This document shows, piece by piece, positions 55,964 to 64,000 of a DNA stretch of 64,000 nt (position 1 is the first letter of the stretch; each line of letters opens with the position of its first letter). The notes beneath the pieces were generated by a model. It did no database searches and had not been told where the DNA came from. It saw nothing but the letters and a program-made list of their open reading frames with translations. The DNA is from Apostichopus japonicus (Eukaryota; Echinodermata; Holothuroidea; Aspidochirotida; Stichopodidae): positions 10,818,611 through 10,882,610 of the forward strand of contig NC_092576.1 in NCBI RefSeq assembly GCF_037975245.1. The letters run 5' to 3'. A program made the translations under genes and the position numbers.

Positions 55964-58480
55964 GTAAGAGACATTCAGTCAAAGATAAAATCAAATTGGA
56001 CTACATATTTATTGTTTTTCTGTCCTTGCATCAAAGAGGGGGTTGGGGTTTGGTGGGTGTGGGGGGCTTGATCAGATATACATTTTAAGACATAACTGAA
56101 CGTGCAGCAAGACAGGCAGGGGTTGTGTATACATTCCTTTGTTCAGGTACGCAGTTAATAATCGTGTATGCTCAGCGGACTGCAGTTTAAAAATTACTTT
56201 CGGAACGTACATTAAATGTAGTCATTTACAATGCAGTAGCCATAACACAATTGTAGTACGCCATTCATTACTTGTACTCAATCTCGAGTACAATCTGCAC
56301 CTGTGTACTGGAGTATTTGTTTAAACCTTACTTGATGAATCAAGTGGACACAACCTTACTACGACCGTTTAGACCAGATATTTTAAACCATAGCCGTCAA
56401 AAGCACCGCCAAAACTTTTCAAATATTCTAGTCTTTTGCTGCAGAGAGAAAGCATCATAAGCCGTGCATTTTAAAACTAATTTTAAGGGGTCCTACTCGA
56501 CATTCGACTTGCAAGGGTGTGTTTAGTTAGTAGAGGCAGAGGAGTACCGACACGCGCGACAAACTCAATGGGACTTCATTGTGTGTTTTCTCCCACATGA
56601 AGTTAAACGTGAAAATCTCCAAATGCTAATAACTCCGCAACCGAAATCAGAATTTATGCATAATTGGCATTAATGTGTTGGTAGATAGCAGGTACATTTT
56701 GATATGTGATCAAGTTGATATTAAGCAAATTTATTAGGGGGCGGGGCTTAAGTTGATTTTCACTAAAATAGCTTGTAAACGCGGTAACTGAACAACGACA
56801 AGTTGGATTGAAGTCATACTTGGTACAGAGATGCGCCATAGTGAGTAGATGAACTTTTTTATTTTGGTGCTCATATCAAGAATATTAATGAGGCCACAGG
56901 GTCAAATGTAAACGCTTTCAGAATTGAATCATACTTTGTGTGAAGGTGTTGGTAGATAGCGGGTACATGGTAATACAATGTGAAATTATGCGCATTTATT
57001 AGGTGTTAGGGCTTGAGATGATTTTTGCTATAAAGAGCTTGTCAACATGGTAAGTTAATATATTTAGTAGGTCCATGGTCAGTGAAAGAACCTTGCTGAT
57101 CAATTTAATCATCTCAATCGGCAAGGAATCACAATAAGCCCACTGGCTTTCTGGTTTTCGTAGCCAATGGCTACTATTTTCCCCTTCTGTACAGTCTGTA
57201 CACCACTGTCATGAACTGTGTTGTGGCGGGATTGCAATATTGCGACTCCTCGTTATAAACGTACAGCGCCCCATGTATGTATATACTACAGTGTTCTTAT
57301 CTTGCTCCAATAATCTTTACTGCGAAAAGTTAAGTGGTTCATTTACATCTTTGATTGTGTTGGCCTAGAAGTTGGCAATCATGCATAACAAGAAATCATA
57401 CATTAGGCCAGTTCCCCAAAATCTATGAAATAATCGGCATCGGCCGATTGTCAGAGGAATAAATCGGTAATGGGTAAATCCGGTTGTCATATAATCGGTC
57501 GAACACTATTTGCTTTACTTTGCATGCTTGAACAAGAATACCTGCAGGCAGTTAAGGACCAGGTTGCAAAGCAAATTACCATTGCCTCTCATCGTGACAC
57601 CTTGTCCCATGCGTCTACTACTATAGAAGTACTTAAAGTTGCTGAAGCTGAACAGGTAATTTTCAATGTGTGTATTGATACTCTCAACACACTACAACGA
57701 ATTCTCCAAGGTCCACAGCATCAAATTTAAAAGAAACACATTTTTAAAATTGAAAGTGCGCCACTAATTTGCACTTGTACCAATTAATAACAGATGTTTA
57801 TGTTAACTTGTAATTAACTGATTTATCTCTGGTGTTTATTAATCTACGTTTGTCCGCTAACTGTTCACACCCGCTGAATTCCATAGTAACAGAATATATT
57901 ACAATGGAGACCCAATCAACCCGTTTAAACTAAAATACAGTAATTAGTTAATATAATTAAACACTCAAGGATGTGAAATGTTTCAAGATAACATAATATT
58001 TTATTGTAATGAAAATGTAAAGAAGGGGGTGGTGTCATTTAATTGGAAGAAACGATACATTTTGGAAAGCATTACCAATTTAGGAATATTTACAAATACA
58101 AAGAAAGCAAAATGTTACATTTCGAAGAAATCCACCAGAAATTAAGTCACACTCAAACCAGTATTTTAAGGATGTATTTGATAATTCAGGAGACTATCGG
58201 TAAATGTCACTTTAAGTTATTTAATTGGGTTATGAAGTGGTGAGTTTGCATGTCTTGAAATGGTTATCCATGCACAACCTTTCGTAAATACGGCTTCAAA
58301 CGCCAGAAATTCGCTGTCAAAGTATTCCCTAGAGAATTCTCGAGCTGTCACTCATGACAAAATTCAAAGCTGCCCACCGCAGTTCATATGACGTCATCAA
58401 AGGACCCATTTCAGCCACAACCGACTCCCCGCTTTGTACCATACAGTTTACTCCATGTAACCACAACATTCTCCTCAACA
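55964..58480. other. Presumed intron; one unassigned open frame
   Basis: Contains a frame at 57470-57730 whose second half (LEQEYLQAVKDQVAKQITIA, STTIEVLKVAEAEQVIFN) is helix-like, but I cannot place it. The other frames are chance. A direct repeat of TGTTGGTAGATAGC-GGTACAT with surrounding sequence occurs at about 56675 and 56948. Confidence 0.3.
57470..57730 (+). CDS. Unrecognised open frame, possibly coding
   Basis: An 86-codon frame. Residues 21-86 are hydrophilic and helix-like (QEYLQAVKDQVAKQITIASH; EVLKVAEAEQVIFNVCIDTL). The first 20 residues look non-coding. No splice borders, family match or neighbour supports it strongly. A GTAATT donor-like site lies within it after EAEQ. Confidence 0.2.
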   Translation: MGKSGCHIIGRTLFALLCMLEQEYLQAVKDQVAKQITIASHRDTLSHASTTIEVLKVAEAEQVIFNVCIDTLNTLQRILQGPQHQI

Positions 58481-58487
58481 ATGGAAA

Positions 58488-58709
58488 ATGTCTTTTCCAG
58501 AATCTTCCGATTCCGAGGAAATGGGACTTCACCTCTCAGAAACTTCGTCTAGCTTTGACGAAAATGATTTTCTTGAAGAAAAAGATGAGGAAATAGTTTT
58601 CGAGGGCGATGAAGATATCGGTGTTTTGCCCTATCAATTGAGCCCCTTGCAGAAGAATTGTCAAACGATCCCGATTACCGTTATTAAGATGCAACATATC
58701 ATTATTTAA
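58488..58709 (+). pseudogene. Acidic N-terminal fragment, possibly P2X7-like zinc-domain family
   Basis: The frame starts MSFPESSDSEEMGLHLSETS, continues EEKDEEIVFEGDEDIG and reaches VLPYQLSP. One base shift then gives PLAEELSNDPDYRY and a stop. Acidic N-termini followed by (L/E)-P-Y-x-F/L-x-P occur in the P2X7-like zinc-binding-domain proteins that are multi-copy in invertebrates. The zinc-binding part is absent here. It is cut off by the hAT copy that starts 42 bases later. Confidence 0.3.
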
Positions 58710-58750
58710 ATTATCTCGAATGTCGATGATCCTGCTATTTAACTTCGTAG

Positions 58751-59025
58751 CAAGGGTGTAGGAACCGGGGGGGGCTGGGGGCGCCAGCCCCCCAGTGAAA
58801 AATGTGGAGGGGCGGAAGTATCATTCCGCCCCCCGGTTCGCAAGTCAGAAAACCCCTTTTTCATTTCCAAATGAGAAAAAAATCTCATTTGGAGCACCAA
58901 ATTGCATCTAAGGCCAGCTGAAAATACAAAATTAAGTTCACAAAATGGAGTGGGTGTTGAAGTGTGCTATATTGCACCAAATTGCATCTGAGGCCACCTG
59001 GAAATGCAAAAAAAAATCCAAAGGG
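58751..59025. mobile_element. hAT relative of 52637-52970, inverted and truncated
   Basis: It begins CAAGGGTGTAGGAACCGG, matching the complement of the right end of the element at 52637-52970, and runs colinear with it in complement to about 59025 (GAAATGCAAAAAAAAATCC). The last 80 or so bases, with the other terminal repeat, are missing, so no target duplication can be checked. Confidence 0.8.
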
Positions 59026-59700
59026 GATACTTACAGTGCAGGGAAAATATGAAATAGTGTACAGTGCAAGTGAAATCCCATAATACTAGTAGTGGTAACA
59101 TGGGGTTTAGACCTTACTAATAGACGTTGTATAACACTGGGATTAACAGGCTAGCTTGTGTAATTGTATCTTTTTACTGTTACGTAAAATCATAACGCAA
59201 CGCCAGTTTCACCACAAAGAATAATTGCAGATCTAGTATTGATCGTTCTAAAACCAACTGGTTGTAAGTTTTGTGTAAAATAATAGGTAACCAATAAAAC
59301 GAATCGTCATTTGCTGCATCAAGGAGGCCTAGGTTATGGTCATAACAAGTAATTTGGCAATTGCATAGGCCTACAGGCACCAGTAATGTTGTGTATGTGT
59401 GAAAGGGTGGTGTAGGCGGTTTTACACTATCTCACGCAACGTAGTCGCCAAGAACCTGAAGTATTTTTAAGGGAGGGCCCGAGGAACATAAACTTATAGC
59501 ATGCTCCTCATGGTGAAACAAAATTGCACCTATTAGGTGAATTGAGTGTACTGTTAATAGTAGGAGAGACTAGCGAAGGTTCTTATGACCAACTAGACCG
59601 GTTTCTGCTCTCAAACTTTATAGGAGGAGCTTCATCAGTAGTAGCCTTTGAATAATTTATATTCGGTCTGGGCGTCTCGTTCTCAAAATGCATCTATTTT
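59026..59700. other. No gene recognised
   Basis: Spacer with a minus-strand stretch (59560-59620) that may be the decayed 3' end of the Penelope-like element. The evidence is too weak to annotate. Confidence 0.35.
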
Positions 59701-59719
59701 CTGTGCACGAGTTTTTATG

Positions 59720-60712
59720 GACTCATAGTGCAGCTATAAGAGCATATAAAAGAGCTTCGTGTGAACCTTGAGAGTCAGCTGATTCCTCGTTGGTACGAAA
59801 CCTTGAGTTAACAAGTAAATCTTTGAGATTTTGGGCCCTTTTGTAGGCTAGAATCGGTTCATTTGGAAACAGCTTGGATAATTCCGCGTGTTGCGAGATT
59901 AAGGCCAATGTTTCAAAACTGTTTTTTTTTTCAAATGCGTGGCTTTGATATGGGGTGTATAGGTTAGCTTAAACACCAGTGGTGGTTCCTTGTTTTTAGG
60001 TTTTGTAGTGAGGTATTGCCCACGGTTTTCAAATTTTATGCCTTTTGTGGCTGAGGAAATTTCCTCTTTCTTATAGTTACGGAGTAGCAGTATCTCTGTG
60101 AAAGCGTTCTTTTTCTGTAAGAAGTCAGTCTCATTGTTACAGAGACGTGCGCATCGTAATACTTCCCCTTTAATGAAGCCTTTAAAAGTAGCAAGCGGGT
60201 GTGCAGAGTTTCTGTCGAGGTATTGGAAGGTTTACGTGGGTTTGGTGTAGACTTTGGTGTGTAATAACCAATTGGTTTCGAACCTTTGACCGTTGAAGAT
60301 TTTCAAATCTGGGTGTGTTACCTCGGTGTGTGGTATTTCTACCGTAAACTTTAAGAAGCGGTGAATTTCTTTCAGCGTGTTTACTAGTTGCTTAAGTTCC
60401 TGATGTGTACCGTCTAGAAGCAATATAATGTCATCTCTATAGCGGAGCCATTTTAAGATTTTGTTTTCTGTCGGTAAAATTTGGTTTTCAAGTCTATGCA
60501 CAGATTTCCGGAGAGGCTTGGCTACCCATAGCGCAACCGATCTTTTGTAGATAGAATTGGTTATTAAACTCAAAGCAGTTTCTTGTTAAGATCAGTTCAA
60601 TTAGTTTTCGCATGGATATGGAAGATATTTTTTTATTCCATATTCGCTTTTTTTTCCGCCTTTTGAAAACGTTAGATAGTGTAAACCACCTACACCCCCT
60701 TTCATTTCTCAA
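59720..60712 (-). pseudogene. Penelope-like element reverse transcriptase, 5'-truncated
   Basis: Minus-strand frames give LIELILTRNCFEFNNQFYLQ, KIGCAMGSQASPEICA (60712-60494), and after a frame change ILKWLRYRDDIILLLDGTHQ (Y-x-D-D catalytic box), LVNTLKEIHRFLKFTVEIPH and LLHTKVYTKPT (60573-60232). Then NSAHPLATFKGFIKGEVLRC (about 60220-60150) and ILAYKRAQNLKDLLVNSRF (59908-59723). Q-x-x-G-x-A-M-G-S-x-x-S-P, Y-x-D-D and the C-terminal Y-K-R-x-x-N-L-x-D-L-L-V are hallmarks of Penelope-like RTs. The N-terminal half is missing, no GIY-YIG endonuclease is recognised downstream, and several stops break it. Confidence 0.72.
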
Positions 60713-62443
60713 TAATTAGAAAGTTTTGATTACTTTCGAATTTATGATCGTTTATTCCTCGAGGATGCAAGCTTCGTTTGGCACAAATTGGGTATCATTG
60801 AAAAGCTACAGGTGTATACAAAATGATGATAAAGAAAAATATGTCCATTTCATCACCTCTTCAAATAAAATTATTTAGCTTTTAGAGGTTAAAGAACTAA
60901 ACAAAAATAAACGCCGCCAATGTCCCGAAACTGGAAACATACCAAAAAAATAAGATGAGAACAGTTAACCAAAAAAAAAATACAAATCGTATTAAACTGG
61001 AAATAATTAAAGTTCACGCAGAACCGTAAGATTTTGTTCAATAATTGAATAATTTGTTAAATAAATTTTAGTTTAAAGCAGCATTTTGCGTCTTTTTCTA
61101 TGATTTGTCTCAACCTCACTGACTCCACTATGCCTTAACGACATGCATAAGTAGCTTATCTATTTAAATCTTACTTCAAATGGTGGCATAAAAGTCGAAA
61201 AATTTGCAACTTTCAACGTTGTTTTTCTGCAAGATATTTACCGTTAGAACCCAATAACCTCGCCCATAATATGAATATTTAAACACTGCGAACGTCATTG
61301 ACCAATACAACACCATGCTTGATTTGTGTACAGTCTATATTGCAGTTGTACCAGGGACTTCCATTACATCTCCCTGGTTGTACCAACGCAAAGTATTGAA
61401 TCTATTTTTAGCAACGGATCATAACTAAACCTGCATCTCTGATTGGTTGAATCCAAACTAGTGGGTTTGGCGGAACTGTATGCCATTAATTTTAACTGTG
61501 GAATTTGTCGAGGACACTCTTCTCATTATCTGCAAATATCCTTAATTACTCGCCAATTAACGTTGTTGGCAAGAAAAAAAAACTTGGCTAATATCTTAGT
61601 TTGCTGTTTTGTGATTGATATATGTAAAAAAAGCGATGGACATGTCAAAAAAGTAGCAAACGGCGACCAAACGCAAAATGCTGCTTTAAGCCGTAACAAC
61701 CTTACTTGCTTTAAGCATAAATTTGATTTACATCTGCTTCTCTAAATTACATCTTACTTATCAGCACAAACTTATTTAAATAAATAAGTTTGATAAAAAC
61801 TCTTGCATAATTTGAAGTAGATGTTTCCTTTTCATTATTCCTATTACATTAGTGACTAATATTTAAACTTTAACCTACATTTTATTTCTCAAAGTTATAC
61901 ATTACAACACAATTAAGTAAACTTCATCAATAATTTTCTTTAAAAGATATAATAATCTCAATTTTTGACTAGAGGATCTTTGCAACCTTCACATCCTATC
62001 TTTAAGATTTGTTTCCTATAAATTAATAAATTAAATTGCTTCACTATATTTTTTGCACCCAAAATTCTTATTTTATCAACCTTACCAGCTCTAATGCATT
62101 TACTTAACCATTTTATCGTAAAACAATAAAACTAAACCTTTAATCCTAAATTACTGATTAATTTTCCTCTAATCTAATCCATTTATTTATGGTTGTACTT
62201 TTTTGCCCCTTAAAATTAATCCCTTATTTCCGTTCCATTGATTTATTCCTATTTTGAAATAAACACGACCTAATATGTCCTAGTTTATCGCATTACTTTC
62301 CTCACTTTTTATTTCGTTATTTTTATTTTTTTATAATATGATAATAATTATTCTAATTCTAACCAAATTCAATCTATTTATCTCTATCTACTATTTTATC
62401 AGTCACTATATTCTATCCTTTCTTTCTAGTTTCCTATTCACAG
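60713..62443. other. No gene recognised; AT-rich
   Basis: Very AT-rich, especially 61740-62400, with a pyrimidine-rich stretch leading into the acceptor of the LRR exon. The open frame at 61443-61745 is not recognised. Confidence 0.4.
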
Positions 62444-62632
62444 TGTGCGTCTTTTTGAATGCTCACCTAGAGTTGATGGTCTGAACCTGATCCTTCAGTC
62501 TGACCTCTCTCTCTCTACCCTGACATCTCTCCAGACACTGGTGATCCATGACGTCGACAGGAATCTAACTAATGAAGAGTGGTCGGCCATCTTGTCTTAC
62601 TCCGCACAGTGTACAAGCTTACAAATGCTGAA
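62444..62632 (+). CDS. Leucine-rich-repeat exon, NLR-like host gene
   Basis: A 189-base exon between acceptor TTTCCTATTCACAG and donor CTGAA|GTAAGT. It encodes RLFECSPRVDGLNLILQSDL, SLSTLTSLQTLVIHDVDRNL, TNEEWSAILSYSAQCTSLQM and LK. L-x-x-L-x-x-L-x-I-x-(D/N) followed by a helix (N-E-E-W-S-A-I-L) and C-T-S-L-Q-x-L-K is the ribonuclease-inhibitor-type LRR unit of NACHT-LRR receptors. The exon length is a multiple of 3 and both borders have the same phase, so it can be duplicated or skipped without shifting the frame. A second acceptor (TTTCTAG at 62429) is possible. The NACHT domain is not in the window. Confidence 0.68.
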
Positions 62633-62755
62633 GTAAGTATTCCGATGTAGATCATACTTGTAAAAAAATCCATCCAGATTATGGCACTTTGATGTTGCTT
62701 CTTTCAGCGCCTTCCGTTTCCTATTTGCACATCCAGATGGTTTATATTTAGGCCA

Positions 62756-62850
62756 GTGGCGGAGAAACAGGGGGTTGGGGGTTTTAACCCCCCCACTTTT
62801 TGAAGAGGGGGGGTTGGCCCACACAATCAACCCCCCTAATTTTTGCCAGT
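62756..62850. mobile_element. hAT-like left end, fragment
   Basis: It starts CAGTGGCGGAGAAACAGGGG at 62756, the same end type as 54722, followed by G runs and a C/G palindrome (AACCCCCCCAC...GGGGGGGTTGG). No matching right end or 8-bp duplication is found in the remaining 1.2 kb. Confidence 0.5.
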
Positions 62851-63576
62851 AATGTTCTGTTATAGCCTATGTTATGTCCTCCAAATGGCATAATAAATCA
62901 AATCATTAAATTTGAAATTGTTAAAGTCATTTCAAACTTTTACCTGGTAGGCTACATGAACAATTAACGACCGAAAACCGAGTTGGATTTGATCCACACG
63001 TTATTTCTAGCCCCTTTTCCCCCACCTTGCGCATTGGAACTTGTAGCTCATAGCGCTAACTTCACCCCACAACAGACATACACAAAATAACGTTTTGTTG
63101 CTGTTGAATAGCTTTGGAATTGTATACACTTGCCAACTTCAACGAGGTGTTTCTAAGTACATGTACGTAGGCAATATGAGTCGAAATCTGTCGCTAGACT
63201 AGCGCGCTTAGACACTATCAATGCGAGGTCGATTTCGCCGCACGTGCTTTACATCTTACACAGCACCGTTTGGTAAAAATGTACTCTTATTGTTTTTAGG
63301 CATGAATTGATAATTACATTGGTTGTGTTGTAGGGGACTACCTTAGGAGTTAGGACTATTTTGGCAAAGTTTGGAGTATGTGATGACTGTAGATCATGTT
63401 TGGAAACTTCACTTGAATCATGTGAAAACTCACCTGAACTCAAATGTAAATTAGGTTTGAGTCTTTGTTCCTGTGTGTCAACCTGTGATATGGTTAGTGT
63501 AGAACTATTTTGCTGTAACTGACTGACTCCAGTGACAGAACATGAGATTTCAATTTTCAAAATATGAAATGGTTAA
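62851..63576. other. No gene recognised
   Basis: The minus-strand frame at 63249-63560 (103 codons) has no recognisable domain. The rest is spacer. Confidence 0.35.
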
Positions 63577-63780
63577 CAGGCGCGTATCCAGGGGGGGGGG
63601 GGGGGCATGGGGGCGCGCCCCCGGGTAAGAAAAAGAGGAGAGAAAAGAATAGAGAAGGAAAAAGGGGAAAAGAGAGGAAAGAAGGGGAGGAAGGAAGGAA
63701 AAGAAAAAGAAAAAGAAGAAAGAGAGAAAAAGGATGGAGTAGGAAATACGGCAAGAAAACTTTAATGGAAAGAGGGACAG
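63577..63780. repeat. hAT-like G-rich end and purine-rich low-complexity tract
   Basis: CAGGCGCGTATCCAGG at 63577 followed by a run of G (63591-63605) is another hAT-type end. It runs into about 150 bases of almost pure A and G (63629-63735). The frames there (arginine/lysine/glutamate on one strand, leucine/phenylalanine/serine on the other) are low-complexity artefacts. Confidence 0.6.
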
Positions 63781-64000
63781 TGACAAAATTATTCGAATTT
63801 GTAAAGCAAACAGCAGATATCACATCATATCAGTGAGCATGAAAATGGCGTTCCACGATAAACAGCCTCCAAACCATGCGCGCAGATCCTGGTGAGGACA
63901 GCGGGACGCGTCCCCACTAACTTTTTCAGTAGCGGGGACATGATATAACTTGTCCCCACCAATTTGTCTTGACCAATAGCTGCATTTCAAGTTCCCCTGT
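63781..64000. other. No gene recognised; repeat-like end of window
   Basis: GTCCCCACTAACTTTTTCAG and GTCCCCACCAATTTGTC (63912 and 63954) form a short repeated motif resembling part of a dispersed repeat. Nothing more is visible before the edge. Confidence 0.35.

Noticed and set aside
63550-63836. Lysine/arginine/glutamate-rich and leucine/phenylalanine-rich frames
   Set aside because: Low-complexity purine tract read on both strands.

Overview
The window looks like gene-poor, AT-rich animal nuclear DNA: spliced exons with GT/AG borders, tandem exon duplication, and very dense, mostly decayed transposons. The mixture (OTU/PIF1-type Helitrons, CACTG-ended EnSpm/CMC elements with subterminal repeats, hAT elements starting CAGTGGCG, Penelope and Ty3/gypsy retroelements, an NLR-type leucine-rich-repeat exon) suggests a marine deuterostome invertebrate. 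An echinoderm such as a sea cucumber is my best guess, but this is inference. There are no bacterial operons and I see no tRNA, rRNA or CRISPR.

Layout. 1-2.7 kb: two tandem copies of a large 3' exon encoding a beta-propeller-like C-terminus, with duplicated 3' flanks. 4.8-5.6 kb: a foldback element built from GATATC repeats. 5.84-10.31 kb: a complete 4.47-kb EnSpm/CACTA-like element with TIRs, a TA duplication, TTGCCCAAC subterminal repeats and remnants of a spliced gene that is not a transposase. 11.9-12.7 kb: a dead LINE fragment. 13.1-13.5 kb: two long AT microsatellites. 14.5-14.9 kb: a hAT element. From 15.48 kb: a second EnSpm-like element with the same accessory gene, then a plus-strand Helitron (20.9-23.3 kb). 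24.0-33.6 kb: broken EnSpm/CMC transposase (3' part at 24.2-24.8 kb, zinc-finger and core part at 31.7-33.6 kb), with two spliced exons between them that may belong to the accessory gene.

38.5-51.1 kb is a nested complex on the minus strand. Pieces of a PIF1 Helitron (OTU protease, DUF6570, Helitron helicase-like region, helicase) lie on both sides of a degenerate Ty3/gypsy element (42.3-48.0 kb). A roughly 0.73-kb Helitron module is present on both sides of the gypsy element, and a 170-bp Helitron piece sits inside the gypsy integrase. 51.4-52.2 kb is a minisatellite. 52.6-55.3 kb holds two hAT elements with exact 8-bp duplications and one EnSpm end. 55.9-62.6 kb may hold the start exon (MAQQPAE...) and a leucine-rich-repeat exon of a host NLR-like gene whose intron carries a Penelope-like element and a further hAT copy.

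Only the propeller exons, the small start exon and the LRR exon look like host genes. Nearly everything else is transposon-derived and carries stops or frameshifts. The most interesting signals are the accessory gene carried by the EnSpm-like elements, and the Helitron patch inside the gypsy integrase, which looks like a templated insertion.
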